Assembly: GCA_027493945.1 (NCBI GenBank)
Contig: JAOSJU010000002.1
Coordinates: 248,001 to 312,000, forward strand
Length of the DNA: 64,000 nucleotides
Direction: 5' to 3'
DNA from: Burkholderiaceae bacterium
GTDB taxonomy: Bacteria; Pseudomonadota; Gammaproteobacteria; Burkholderiales; Burkholderiaceae_E
Part shown: piece by piece, positions 16,946 through 26,700 of the stretch
Numbering within the stretch: position 1 is the stretch's first letter
How the letters are laid out: each line of letters begins with the position of its first letter
Position numbers and translations under genes: made by a program
Notes under the pieces: generated by a model
Seen by the model: only the letters and a program-made list of their open reading frames with translations
Database searches by the model: none
Told to the model about the DNA's origin: nothing

Positions 16946-17917
16946 TCAATCGGCATCATCGGGCGCGGCTGCGCTCGAAGCCCCGTTCCACGTCGCCGGC
17001 CGCGCCATCAACACCGCAAACCAGTCGCGCTCGTCGGTCCAGCTCGCCTGCAACCCGAGTCCCGCACGCCCGAGCAGCGCGGCGAATTCGTCGAGCCGGT
17101 ACTTGTACGAGTTCTCGGTGTGGATCCGCTCGCCGGCGGCGAAGCGGCGCTCGCCGCCTGGCCAGCTCACGCGCAGGGCGCGGCGCGCCTCCAGGTGCAT
17201 CTCGATGCGGCTGTGCGTCGCATCGAAGAAGGCGACGTGGCGCCAGTCGGCCAGCACGAAATCGGTGCCGGCGATCCGGTTGGCCCTGCGCAGCACGTTG
17301 AGGTTGAACGCCGCCGTCACGCCGAGCGGATCGTCGTAGGCGGCCTGCAGCGTGGCGGCGTCCTTCACCAGGTCGATGCCGATCAGCAGTGCGCCGGTGT
17401 CGTCGAGTTGGGCGCGCAGTCCGGTGAGGAAGCGCTGCGCTTCGTCGGGCGTGAAGTTGCCGATCGACGAGCCCGGATAGAAGTACAGGCGCCGCTCGCG
17501 CGCAATGCGCGCGGGCAGCTCCAGCGGTCGCGTCAGGTCGGCGCCGACGCCGGTCATCACGACATTCGGGAAGCGCCGCTGCAGTGCCTCGAGCGATTGC
17601 CGCAGGTAATCGACCGAGATGTCGACCGCAACGTACTGGCGCGGACGCAGCGCCCCGAACAGGCCGGCCGCCTTCTCGCCGTTGCCGGCGCCCAGGTCGA
17701 TCAGCGTGCAGCCCTCGCATCCGAACGCGGCGGCGATCTCGCGTTCGCGCGCGCGCAGGATCGCGCGCTCGGTGCGCGTGGGGTAGTACTCGTCGAGCTC
17801 GGTGATCGCGTCGAAGAGCGTCGAGCCCAGCGAGTCGTAGAAGAACTTCGGCGCGATCCACGCGCGCGGCGCGCGCAGTCCGGCGAGCAGCGCGTCGCGC
17901 TCCGGATCGGAGGGCAT
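16946..17917 (-). CDS. egtD: L-histidine N-alpha-methyltransferase (ergothioneine)
   Basis: Methylates histidine three times with S-adenosylmethionine to give hercynine, the first step of ergothioneine synthesis. At 323 residues it has the family length. The SAM site is LIDLGAGNGEKA; other landmarks are PKFFYDSLGSTLFDAIT at the N-terminus, YFYPGSSIGNFTP, GIDLVKD and FNLNVLRRAN. ATG at 17917 was chosen because it overlaps the stop of the preceding gene (TGATG). It is the third gene of the egtB-VOC-egtD operon. Confidence 0.95.
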   Translation of the reverse strand: MPSDPERDALLAGLRAPRAWIAPKFFYDSLGSTLFDAITELDEYYPTRTERAILRAREREIAAAFGCEGCTLIDLGAGNGEKAAGLFGALRPRQYVAVDISVDYLRQSLEALQRRFPNVVMTGVGADLTRPLELPARIARERRLYFYPGSSIGNFTPDEAQRFLTGLRAQLDDTGALLIGIDLVKDAATLQAAYDDPLGVTAAFNLNVLRRANRIAGTDFVLADWRHVAFFDATHSRIEMHLEARRALRVSWPGGERRFAAGERIHTENSYKYRLDEFAALLGRAGLGLQASWTDERDWFAVLMARPATWNGASSAAAPDDAD

Positions 17918-18297
17918 CAGGCAAGGTTCTCGTGGATACAGAGGAAGTTGCCCTCGGTGTCCTTGAACCACGCCGCCTTCTCGGCGCCGAGCACGCAGAC
18001 GTGATCGACCGTCTTCAGGCCGGGCAGGTCGTAGTCTTCGAAGACGACGCCGCGCGCCTGCAGTTCGGCGATCTCCGCGGCGATGTCCTTCACCTCAAAG
18101 CTGACCGCGGTGTGTTCCGCGCGCGTGCCTTCGGGCTTCGGGAACAGTGCGAGCGTGGCGCCGCCGCAGCGGTACCTGAACTTGCCGTCGGGCGACTGCC
18201 CGAGCGGAGACAGGCCCAGCCCGCCTTCGTAGAAGCGGCGCGCCCGCTCCAGGTCGATCACCGGGAGCATCGTCGTGACCAGGGCGTTTCCGAGCAT
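17917..18297 (-). CDS. VOC/glyoxalase-fold protein between egtB and egtD
   Basis: A 126-residue single VOC-fold protein (MLGNALVTTMLPVIDLERA start, WFKDTEGNFLCIHENLA end). The closing DxxGN-(x)-E-type strand fits a metal-binding bleomycin-resistance/glyoxalase member. GGGAGG precedes the ATG by 6 bases. It is 113 bases after egtB and overlaps the start of egtD by one base, so it is translationally coupled to an ergothioneine gene. Activity unknown; a link to thiol or sulfoxide handling in this pathway is only a guess. Confidence 0.8.
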   Translation of the reverse strand: MLGNALVTTMLPVIDLERARRFYEGGLGLSPLGQSPDGKFRYRCGGATLALFPKPEGTRAEHTAVSFEVKDIAAEIAELQARGVVFEDYDLPGLKTVDHVCVLGAEKAAWFKDTEGNFLCIHENLA

Positions 18298-18410
18298 GTC
18301 GGCCTCCCATGCGTCCGGGTGTGGAACGAACATTATTCTCCTTCGGCCGGCACGACGAAAGCCCGTCACTCCCGGTCCGTCACGCCCGGTGCCCGCTCCG
18401 TCGCGAGCGC

Positions 18411-19743
18411 TCAGGCCCGGTCGCGGGCCAGCCGAAGGCCGGTGAACTGCCAGCGCTGGTGCGGATAGAAGAAGTTGCGGTAGGTCGGACGCAGGTGCCC
18501 GCGCGGCGTCACGCACGAGCCGCCGCGCAGCACGTACTGGCCGCACATGAACTTGCCGTTGTATTCGCCGACCGCCCCCTCGGCGATCCGGAAGCCGGGA
18601 TACGCCGAGAAGGCGCTCGCGGTCCACTCCCAGACGTCGCCGTAGAGTTGGCGCAGCGGTGCCTGCGCATCCAGCGCCGCGGGCCGCGGCCGGAAGCGTC
18701 CGCTCGATGCCAGGTTGCCGTCGATCGGCTGCGTGCGGGCCGCGACTTCCCATTCGTGCTCGGTCGGAAGCCGTGCGCCGCGCCAGCGCGCGAAGGCGTC
18801 GGCCTCGAAGTACGAGATGTGCGAAACCGGCGCTGTCGGGTCGAGCGCGAGCTCGCCGCGCAGCGTCATCTGCGTCCACGCGCCGTCGCGCCGCTCCCAG
18901 TAGAGCGGGGCCTGCCAGCCTTCGGCCTGCACCCTGGCCCAGCCGTCCGCGAGCCACCAGCGCGGCTCGTGGTAGCCGCCATCGGCGATGAACTCGCACC
19001 ACTCGCCGTTGGTCACGAGCCGGTTGGCGGGAGTACGGCGCCAGCGCCACGCGATGGCGCGGCCGTTCGCAGTCGAACGCGAAGTCGCTGCCCTCGTGCC
19101 CGACCTCGAAAAGGCCGCCGTCGTAGTCGACCCAGGTCGCAACGGCCGCTGCGCGCGGCGCCGGCGACGCGTCGACGGCCGCCAGCAGCGGGGCCGCGGC
19201 GTCAGCCCTGTGCACCGTGCGCCAGGCCGGCCTCAGCGGGTTTTGCGCGAACAGGTGCAGCAGGTCGGTGAGCAGCAGCTCCTGGTGCTGCTGCTCGTGC
19301 TGGATGCCCAGTTCGACCACCTCGAGCGCCGCCAGCGGCAGAGGTCCCGCGAGAAGCGCCGACAACGCCTCGTCGACGTATCGCCGGTAATCGACGATTT
19401 CGCCGATCGCCGGGCGAGTCAGCATCCCGCGCCGCGGCCTCGGCTGGCGTGGTCCGACCGCTTCGTAGTACGAATTGAACAGGAACCGATAGCGGGAGTC
19501 CGCCACCCGGTAGCCCGCGGCGTACCGACCGAGCACGAACTCCTCGAAGAACCGGGTGGTATGCGCGAGATGCCACTTCGACGGACTCGCATCGTCCATC
19601 GACTGGACCGTGACGTCGGCGTCGCTCAAACCCTCGATCAGCGCGAGCGTGCATGCCCGGCAGTCGAACAGTCGCTGCCGCAGGCTCTGCTGTTGCCCGA
19701 CTCCGGTCGGCTCGACGGCCACCGGCTCGATGCGGGTCGGCAT
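18411..19743 (-). CDS. egtB: Hercynine oxygenase / sulfoxide synthase (frameshifted)
   Basis: Non-haem iron enzyme joining hercynine to a thiol (gamma-Glu-Cys or Cys) with O2. The N-terminal DinB-like domain has [13 protein letters not shown] and the iron-binding HxxxHxE in [15 protein letters not shown]. The C-terminal formylglycine-enzyme-like domain has [35 protein letters not shown] and [19 protein letters not shown]. The frame breaks near 19030 between the two domains; both sides are conserved. ATG at 19743 has GAGGGGGAGGG upstream. egtC and egtE are not in the window, as in many proteobacteria that carry only egtB and egtD. Confidence 0.92.
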
Positions 19744-19869
19744 CGCTCGACCCTCCCCCTCGGTTGGCAAACGCCCATGCTACGCCTCGCGCGCAGCCTT
19801 CCGGCGTCCGCCGGGGCGCTCATGGGGATAGAGTCGCGGCATCGCCCGAGCCAGTGAGCCGCTACCCGC

Positions 19870-20890
19870 ATGGACCCCGCCATCCTCGTCGTCTGGTCGA
19901 AGTTCGTCGCCTGCGGCGCGGTGATCGCGGTGGCCGGCCGCGAGGTCTGCCGCAGCGCCGACGTGATCGCGCAGGCCACCGGGCTGAGCGGCGGATGGAT
20001 CGGCTCTGGCGCTGGTAGCGGTGGTGACCTCGCTGCCGGAACTGGCCAGCGGCGTCACCGCGGTGACCGTCGCCGCGGCACCGAACGTCGCGGTGGGCAA
20101 CGCGCTGGGCGCCTGCGTGCTGAACCTGATGATGGTGGGCATGCTCGACCTGCTCCATCGCGGCGAGCCGCTGTACCGGCGCATCGCCGCAACCCATCTG
20201 CTGTCGGCCGCGTTCGGCGTCCTGCTGCTCGCGCTGGTGACCTTCGGGCTGCTGCTCGGAACCGGCGCCCCGATGGGCCTGCCGGCGGTGCCGCTTCACG
20301 TCGGCTGGTATACGCCGCTGCTGATCGCGCTCTACCTCTTCGCGCTGCGCGCGATCTTCCTGCATGACCGCTCGTTGCAGCCTGCGCCGCGGTCGGCGAA
20401 TCCGGCGGCCCCGATGCTGCGACGCGCAGTGATCCGCTTCGCGCTCGCCGCCGTCGTCGTCGTGGCAGCGGGCATCTGGCTGCCGTTCCTTGCAATCGAG
20501 CTCGCGCACCACCTCGGCTGGAGCCGCAGCTTCGTCGGCACGCTGTTCGTGGCGCTGGTCACCACGCTTCCCGAACTCTCGGTGACCATCGCGGCGCTGC
20601 GCATCGGCTCGATCGACCTCGCGGTGGGCAACCTGCTGGGCAGCAACCTGTTCAACACCGCGATCATCGCGATCGACGATCTGTTCTACCCGGGTCACCC
20701 GTTGCTCTCGGATGTCTCTCCGGTGCACGCACTGACGGCCCTCTCCGCGCTCGTGATGACGGCGCTCGCGACGATCGGCCTGGTGCTGCGCCCCGGCAGC
20801 CGGGTGCTGCGAACCACGAGCTGGGTGAGCCTCGGGGCGCTGCTCGCCTTCGTGCTCAACGCGCTCGTGGTGTTCCTGCACGGCGATTGA
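19870..20890 (+). CDS. CaCA-family sodium/calcium-type exchanger (frameshifted)
   Basis: Membrane cation antiporter of the YrbG/CaCA superfamily. The two inverted alpha repeats show as VTSLPELASGVTAV and VTTLPELSVTIAALR, each with the acidic P-E motif, followed by GNALGACVLNL and GNLLGSNLFNTAI. About ten membrane helices. The frame breaks near 20003: GLSGGWIG should continue into LALVAVVTSLPEL, and one extra base shifts it. The start MDPAILVVWSKFVACG at 19870 matches the family. The 3' end overlaps the convergent recombinase by 35 bases. Ion specificity is not readable. Confidence 0.85.
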
Positions 20891-22559
20891 GCGCCGCAGC
20901 ATAGGCCGCGGCGGCCCCGGGCAGGCCCGGCGCGGCATACAGCCATGCCGTGGTGCGCCGATCGCGGTGGCCGAGCAGCTGCCCGACTAGGTCGAGGTCG
21001 CCGGGCCTGTCGTTCAGCACCAGCGCAGCGGCGAGGTGCCTGAACCCGCTCGGATTCAGCGCGATGCCGATCACGCGGCGCGTTTCGGCGGCGATGCCGT
21101 GGCGCAGCGCCGCCTCGCCGAGCCGCGATCCGTCGGGCCGCGCGAACAGCCATCCGTCGGGGTTCGGCAGCAACGATGAATGGCAGTGGTCGAGGTAGTC
21201 GTCGACGATCGCCTTCGTCGACCCGGCGATCGGGCATTCGGGCGCGAGCGCCGGCGCTACGCCGCCCGCCGCGAGCGACATCGGTCCTTGGCGCCCCGCG
21301 GGCCGACGCAATTCGTGCCCGAGCCTGAGACCGGCCAGCTGCCCGAGGCGCAGCGGCACCGCGAGCAGCAACGCGATGGCCACCCCGAGTTGCGCCTTGC
21401 GCACCGCCCGCGGCTGCAGCGAGCGGCCCCCGGCCGCTTCCGCGAACAGACGCTCGGGCAGCGCCAGCAGTGCCGCGAGCGCCGCCGGGTCGGCGAACGG
21501 CTCGACCGCCTTTCGACTGCGCTCGGCCAGGCCGGGTGCCGCACCGCCCAGGCGCCGCTTGGCTTGCCCCAACTGGTCGAGCTGCGATGGGGGCGCCTTC
21601 ACCCACTGGCGGGCGACGCCGAACAAGGTGACCGCGAGTCCGCGCACGAATGCGCCGGCACGTCGCTCGCCACCCTCTCCGAGGTATTCGCCCAGCACCA
21701 GCTTGAAGTTGACCGGCTCGACCAGTGCCGCGAGGTCGATCACCCGCCGCGTGTACCCGAGGCGGCGTGCCAGCGCCGATGCCGCCAGCCGCAGGTGCTC
21801 GCCGCGCAGGCGCACCGTGGCCGGTGACAGGCTGCGCGGCGAGCCGTCGCGGGCAAGCCGCCCCGAGCGCGCTGCCCAGTCGAGATAGCTTTCCAGGTCG
21901 CGCCGGAACGTAACCGGGAACGCGTCGAGCGGCAGCCGTTGCGGCCGCGCCGGGCGCACCGGGGCCGCGAGCCGCACCCGGGGCCAGCCCGCGACCGCGC
22001 CCGCCGCCTCGTTCCAGCAGGTCGCCGCCTGATTGCGGAAGGCCCGGGAGCGGGCTTCGCCCGCGGTCGCCGCGATGCGCCGCGCGATCGCGTCGACCAG
22101 TGCACCGGACACCTGCTCGGGCTCGACGCCCGCCGCCGACGCCTCGCGGATCAGTCGTGACAGGCCGTAGCGCAGCCTCGGCGTCGGCAGGCGCTCGCGC
22201 AGCGCTGCCCAGCGCGGCGCCAGCGTCGTGCCCCGCGGCGGGGGCGCGGCTGCGCCCCCTTGCAGTGCGATCGCTCGCCTGACCCGCCAGCGGATGTTGG
22301 CCACCGTCTTGTCGGAACGGCCCCGGGCCGGCTTCGGTACCCGGGCCAGGCGACGGTCGAGTTCCGCCGCGTCGGCCGGCGTGGACGCCGCGTCGGTGCC
22401 GAGCATCGCGCACAGCGCGCGGATCGCGGATCGATCGTCGCGCCGGTCGCGCTCGGGGAGTTCGGCGGTCGCTTCGAGCCAGACCTGCAGCTGCGCGAGG
22501 CTGCGCGCCGGGGTGCCGGAGCGTCCGGAAGTCGGAAGACGCACATCGATCGGGGTCAT
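20856..22559 (-). CDS. Tyrosine recombinase-like protein, degenerate active site
   Basis: A 567-residue protein whose C-terminal third has the tyrosine-recombinase fold: box I Arg in AVPLRLGQLAGLRL, box II PSGFRHLAAALVL, then QLLGHRDRRTTAWLYA with the second His and the nucleophilic Tyr. In box II the usual first His (HxxRH) is Ser. The long N-terminal part lacks a recognisable SAM-like domain by eye but holds a helix-rich region near residues 200-330. Start taken at ATG 22559 (MTPIDVRLP); 22589 is also possible. No att sites or partner genes were seen, so it is not clearly a phage integrase. Function unknown. Confidence 0.7.
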   Translation of the reverse strand: MTPIDVRLPTSGRSGTPARSLAQLQVWLEATAELPERDRRDDRSAIRALCAMLGTDAASTPADAAELDRRLARVPKPARGRSDKTVANIRWRVRRAIALQGGAAAPPPRGTTLAPRWAALRERLPTPRLRYGLSRLIREASAAGVEPEQVSGALVDAIARRIAATAGEARSRAFRNQAATCWNEAAGAVAGWPRVRLAAPVRPARPQRLPLDAFPVTFRRDLESYLDWAARSGRLARDGSPRSLSPATVRLRGEHLRLAASALARRLGYTRRVIDLAALVEPVNFKLVLGEYLGEGGERRAGAFVRGLAVTLFGVARQWVKAPPSQLDQLGQAKRRLGGAAPGLAERSRKAVEPFADPAALAALLALPERLFAEAAGGRSLQPRAVRKAQLGVAIALLLAVPLRLGQLAGLRLGHELRRPAGRQGPMSLAAGGVAPALAPECPIAGSTKAIVDDYLDHCHSSLLPNPDGWLFARPDGSRLGEAALRHGIAAETRRVIGIALNPSGFRHLAAALVLNDRPGDLDLVGQLLGHRDRRTTAWLYAAPGLPGAAAAYAAALNRRAGTPRAR

Positions 22560-22836
22560 GGTCGGCGTGGCGGCGGCGAGAGCCAACAATCCTGATGTCG
22601 AGAATACTCCATCTATATACGACGAACAATTACATTATTGAATTCCCGAAGCTCGTGGACACGATGGCTGATGATCGATTGGCGATAGAGCGCGCAGCGC
22701 GAGTCGGCGCCTGTCCGAGAAAGCGAAGCAACCGCCTGGGGGCCGACGGTCCGGGCCCCGCGTGCGCCGACCAGGCGCTTCCGCCGAACAGTGCGTCCGC
22801 ATCCCCGTCCGGAGCGCCCGGCGCCGCCGGGCCGCC

Positions 22837-24147
22837 CTACCCGCCCATCATCCGGCCAGGCAGCCAGGTCGCGATTTCCGGAACGAAAGCCAGCAGCACC
22901 ATCGTGAGCAGCATGATCGCGACGAACGGCATCGCGCCCAGCAGCACGGTGGTGAGCGGCACCTGCGGCGCAACGCCCTTGAGCACGTAGAGGTTCAGAC
23001 CGACCGGGGGCGTGATCAGCCCGACCTCCATGTTGATCGTGAAGATCACCGCGAACCAGATCAGGTCGAAGCCGTTGGCCTCGAGCACCGGGGTGAGGAT
23101 CGGCATCACCATGACGATGATCGCCACCGGCGGCAGGAAACACCCCGCGAGCAGCAGGAACGCATTGATCGCCAGCATCAGCACCCAGCGGTTCAGGCCG
23201 AGGTCGACCAGCGCCTGTGCCGCGGTCTGCGTGACGTAGAGCAGCGACATCATGTACGAGAAAATCGCCGCCGCGCCGATGATCATCAGGATCATCGTCG
23301 ATTCGCGCACCGTCTCACTCATGATCCGCCACAGGTCGTCGGCGCGCCAGGCGCGGTAGATCGCGACGACCAGCATCAGCGCGAGCACCGCCGAGATTGC
23401 TGCCACCTCCGACGGCGTGGCGATGCCCCCGTACATCGCGTAAGCGATCGCAATGATGATCGCGATGAACGGCGTGACGCGCCCGAGCCCGTGCATCTTC
23501 TGGGCCAGCGTGTAGCCGGCAACCTCGGTTTCGACCCCGCGGCGCGACAGCAGCGTGGCCACCCACGCGTACAGCGAGAAGAACACGACCAGCAGGATGC
23601 CGGGCACGATGCCGGCCAGGAACAGGCGCCCGATCGAGGTTTCGGTCGCCAGCCCGTAGAGGATCATCGTGATCGACGGGGGAATCAGGATGCCCAGCGT
23701 GCCGCCGGCGCAGATCGAACCGGTAGCCAGTGCCGGCGATACGCCCCGGCGCAGCATCTCCGGAACCCCGGCCTTGCCGATCGCCGCGGCGGTTGCCGGG
23801 CTCGAGCCGCAGATTGCCGAGAACACGCCGCAGGCGAGGATGTTCGCGATCACCAGGCCGCCGGGCATCCGCGCCAGCCACCGATGCAGCGACTCGTAGA
23901 TGTCGCGCCCCGCCGCCGACGATCCGATCGCCGCGCCCAGCAGCACGAACAGCGGGATCGTCAGCAGCGCGAACGAGGCCAGCTCGTCCATCATCACGAT
24001 CGGCACGTTGGCGAGACTGCCGAATCCCTGGAACGCCACCAGGAAGCCCACCGAGACCAGCGTCAACCCCCAAGCGATCGGCAGGCCGGAGAACAGCACG
24101 AACAGCGTGATCACGAGGATCAGCAGCCCCACCTGCATTTCAGTCAT
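22837..24147 (-). CDS. dctM: TRAP transporter large permease (DctM)
   Basis: Complete 436-residue large membrane subunit, with about 12 helices. Family landmarks are IPLFVLLGAAIGSS, CGSSPATAAAIGKAGVPEM, GTLGILIPPSI and NMEVGLITPPVGLNLYVLKG. It overlaps dctQ by 8 bases and is the last gene of a dctP-dctQ-dctM operon on the minus strand. Substrate is probably a carboxylate; the IclR regulator next to the operon is in line with control by a catabolite. Confidence 0.95.
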   Translation of the reverse strand: MTEMQVGLLILVITLFVLFSGLPIAWGLTLVSVGFLVAFQGFGSLANVPIVMMDELASFALLTIPLFVLLGAAIGSSAAGRDIYESLHRWLARMPGGLVIANILACGVFSAICGSSPATAAAIGKAGVPEMLRRGVSPALATGSICAGGTLGILIPPSITMILYGLATETSIGRLFLAGIVPGILLVVFFSLYAWVATLLSRRGVETEVAGYTLAQKMHGLGRVTPFIAIIIAIAYAMYGGIATPSEVAAISAVLALMLVVAIYRAWRADDLWRIMSETVRESTMILMIIGAAAIFSYMMSLLYVTQTAAQALVDLGLNRWVLMLAINAFLLLAGCFLPPVAIIVMVMPILTPVLEANGFDLIWFAVIFTINMEVGLITPPVGLNLYVLKGVAPQVPLTTVLLGAMPFVAIMLLTMVLLAFVPEIATWLPGRMMGG

Positions 24148-24634
24148 GCGCGAGGCTCTCCGGCTCGGGCGAGCGAATCAGCTCGACCACGTATTGCAGC
24201 GCGGTCAGGCCGAGCCCCACGGGCATGGTCAGGTACAGCGGCCACTTGTACGGCGCCCAGGTGCTCTCGGTGCGCTCGCCGCGCAGGAACGACTCCCAGG
24301 CGAGCTCGCCGCCCAGCACCGCCAGATACAGGCACACCAGCAGGCCGACGATCGCCACGACGATCGCCAGCCGCGTGCGGTGGCGCTGCGGCAGGTAGTG
24401 CGACAGCAGGTCGACGCCGACGTGGCCGTTGGTCTTCAGCGTGTAGGGCGAGGCCAGGAACAGCGACGCCACCATCATGTAGACCGAGAACTCGATCTCC
24501 CAGAAAGTGGAGTTTCCCAGCGCCCGGTAGATCACGCTCCAGGTGATGACGACCGAGGCGGCCACCAGCAGCACCGCCGCGACGACCGCCAGAGCGTCGC
24601 CGAGACGGTCGACCGCCCGAATGAAGGCGCGCAT
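24140..24634 (-). CDS. dctQ: TRAP transporter small permease (DctQ)
   Basis: 164-residue small membrane subunit with four helices. The conserved stretch FWEIEFSVYMMVASLFLASP is followed by GHVGVDLL, which is diagnostic for DctQ. It starts 8 bases after dctP ends and overlaps dctM by 8 bases, so all three subunits are made together. Confidence 0.95.
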   Translation of the reverse strand: MRAFIRAVDRLGDALAVVAAVLLVAASVVITWSVIYRALGNSTFWEIEFSVYMMVASLFLASPYTLKTNGHVGVDLLSHYLPQRHRTRLAIVVAIVGLLVCLYLAVLGGELAWESFLRGERTESTWAPYKWPLYLTMPVGLGLTALQYVVELIRSPEPESLAHD

Positions 24635-24641
24635 GCGCGGC

Positions 24642-25646
24642 TTATTTCACCTGCAGCAGCGCGTCCATCAGGTCCTTGGCCTCGGGAGAGAGCGCGGCAA
24701 ACTCCTTCCATGAGGTTTCCTTGGCCAGCGCAAGCCACTCGTCGAACTCGGCCTTGGTCATCTGGTGCACCTTGCCGCCGGCCTTGCGATAGGCCTCGGC
24801 CATCTTCTCGCCGGCCTCGCGCTGCAGCTTCAGGAAGTATTCGTCGGACTTCGCCGCGGCCTCCTCGAAGATCTTCTGCTGCGCCGGCGTGAGCTTGTCC
24901 CAGTGCTGCTTCGACATCACCAGCGGCTGCATCAGCATCCACAGCGTGTATTCGCCGGGCACCGTGGCGTGCTTCGTCTGCTCGTACAGCCGCATGCTCA
25001 CGAAGGTCTCGGCCGAAGTGAGCGTCGCATTGAGCACGCCGGACTGCAGCGCCGGATACAGCTCGCTCGAGGCCATGCTGACCACCGAGGAGCCTGCGGC
25101 CTTCAGCATCGATTCGAAGGTCGGGTCGGCCGCGCGCATCTTCAGGCCCGCCACCGACTTCGGATCGGTGATGTCGCGGTCTTTCGCCGCGAAGCCGCCC
25201 GGCGTCCACCACCAGGTGACGATGTGCACGCCGTTCCTGTGCGCCAGCGCCTGCAGCTTTTCCTGGTACGCCGATTTCTTCAGGCGCATCGCGAAGTCGA
25301 GGTTCGGGATCGTGCCCGGCAGGATCACCGCCGAGAATTCCTTCGCCTTGCCCGCCGCGTACGACATCGGGAAGACCGCCATTTCGAGCGTGCCGTTCTG
25401 CAGCGCGTCGAATTGCGCGACCGGCTTGATGCCCAGCGAGCTCGACGGGAAGATCCGGAACTTGATGTTCTTGTCGTGCTTCGTCACTTCGTCGACGAAC
25501 ACCCGCGTTGCGAGGTCGCGCCCGTCGGCGTTCGCCTTGAACTGGTGCGAGATCTTGATTTCCTGCGCGTTCGCGCCGGTGCTCGCGCCGAACGCGAATG
25601 CCAGCGCCGCCACCAGTGCCGCCCCGATCCTGACCGTGCCCGCCAT
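24642..25646 (-). CDS. dctP: TRAP substrate-binding protein (DctP)
   Basis: 334-residue periplasmic binding protein with an N-terminal signal peptide ending GASTGANAQ. The ligand-arginine region is LKMRAADPTFESMLKAAG, and SELYPALQSGVLNATLTSAE is a typical DctP loop. ATG at 25646 has AGAGGAGA upstream; longer forms lack a ribosome site. First gene of the dctPQM operon, divergent in function but on the same strand as the IclR gene upstream (121-base gap). Ligand unknown. Confidence 0.93.
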   Translation of the reverse strand: MAGTVRIGAALVAALAFAFGASTGANAQEIKISHQFKANADGRDLATRVFVDEVTKHDKNIKFRIFPSSSLGIKPVAQFDALQNGTLEMAVFPMSYAAGKAKEFSAVILPGTIPNLDFAMRLKKSAYQEKLQALAHRNGVHIVTWWWTPGGFAAKDRDITDPKSVAGLKMRAADPTFESMLKAAGSSVVSMASSELYPALQSGVLNATLTSAETFVSMRLYEQTKHATVPGEYTLWMLMQPLVMSKQHWDKLTPAQQKIFEEAAAKSDEYFLKLQREAGEKMAEAYRKAGGKVHQMTKAEFDEWLALAKETSWKEFAALSPEAKDLMDALLQVK

Positions 25647-25767
25647 GCCGTCTCCTCTGTCGTAGGCGCCTCCCGAAAAGGGGCAGCCGCCGCGTTCTGT
25701 TCGTGATCGGCGTCGAATATGCGTGGTGCCGCGCCGGCCTGTCAACCGGGGCGAAACCCTGCCGCCT

Positions 25768-26526
25768 CTATCCGAAAGTCGCGCGCATCGCGTCGGCCGC
25801 CTCGCGCAGCCGCGGCACCTGGCCGAGCAGTTCGTCGAGCGTCATGCGCCCTTCGGGGGCCTGCACCGCGACCGCCGCGCATGCGCGCTGCCGATCCAGC
25901 ATGACCGGTACCGCGATCCCGTTCAGGCCGCGCAAATGCTCGGCGCGGTTGATGCCGATGCGTCGCCGCCGCGTCTCGGCCAGGTCACGCGCGAGCACCT
26001 CGGGATCGACGATGGTCGAACCGGTGTAACCGCGCAGCGACAGTTGTGCGAGCAGCCGCTCGCGCTGCAACTTCGGCAACAGGCTGAGCAACAGCTTGCC
26101 GCTCGAGGTTGCGTGCAGCGGAACGTGCGATCCGGGTACGAGCATCATCCGCAGCGGCCACGAAGTCTCGACGCGGTCGAGGTAGACGATGTCGATCCCC
26201 GCGAGCGCGGTCAGGTTGCAGGTCTCGCCGATCGTGTCGACGAGTCGTTGGAGGATCGCGCGGCGCTGCTGGCGCAACGGGCCGTTCATCAACGCGTCGA
26301 CTCCGAAGCGCTCGACACGCACGCCGAGTTGCAGCCGACGCCCCGCGGGCTCGCGGGTGAGCAGCCCCGCCGACTGCAGCTGACCGACGAGACGGTGCAC
26401 CGTCTGCTTGGGCAGTGCGAGCGCCTCGACAATCTCGGCGAGCGTGCAGCCGTCGCTCTGCGCGGCGACCACCTCGAGCACGCGGAACGCCCGCACCGCC
26501 GCCGCATTGGACTGATTGCTCTGCAT
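25768..26526 (-). CDS. IclR-family transcriptional regulator
   Basis: 252-residue regulator with an N-terminal winged helix (TLAEIVEALALPKQTVHRLV, about residues 25-55) and a C-terminal ligand-binding domain (LHATSSGKLLLSLLP, GIAVPVMLDRQRACAAVAV). The start at 26526 (MQSNQSN) was chosen because GGAG lies 6 bases upstream; ATG at 26538 and 26556 are alternatives. It sits between the TRAP operon (same strand) and the tctCBA operon (divergent) and could control either or both. The 174-base spacer before tctC is the likely operator region. Confidence 0.9.
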   Translation of the reverse strand: MQSNQSNAAAVRAFRVLEVVAAQSDGCTLAEIVEALALPKQTVHRLVGQLQSAGLLTREPAGRRLQLGVRVERFGVDALMNGPLRQQRRAILQRLVDTIGETCNLTALAGIDIVYLDRVETSWPLRMMLVPGSHVPLHATSSGKLLLSLLPKLQRERLLAQLSLRGYTGSTIVDPEVLARDLAETRRRRIGINRAEHLRGLNGIAVPVMLDRQRACAAVAVQAPEGRMTLDELLGQVPRLREAADAMRATFG

Positions 26527-26559
26527 TCGAGTCTCCATGTCCGTCGTGCATCGCAAATT

Positions 26560-26588
26560 ACATTAATCGGGACTTTGTTGCAGCGCAA
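26560..26588 (-). promoter_or_regulatory. Candidate promoter of the IclR gene
   Basis: On the minus strand, TTGCGC and TAATGT are separated by 17 bases, about 34 bases before the chosen start. It overlaps the AT-rich centre of the divergent spacer, where the regulator itself could bind. Confidence 0.45.
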
Positions 26589-26700
26589 TTCCACCTAACA
26601 TGATTCAACCGTCGCGCCCGGCGAAGATCGATCCGCTCCCCGAGAAAGGCCCCGCGCGCGTGACATCCGGACGAGCGCCCGTACCGACGAGGAGACCACG

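Noticed and set aside
20856-22559. A phage or integron integrase with nearby attI or att repeats
   Set aside because: No cassette array, no repeated tRNA end and no phage genes are near it.
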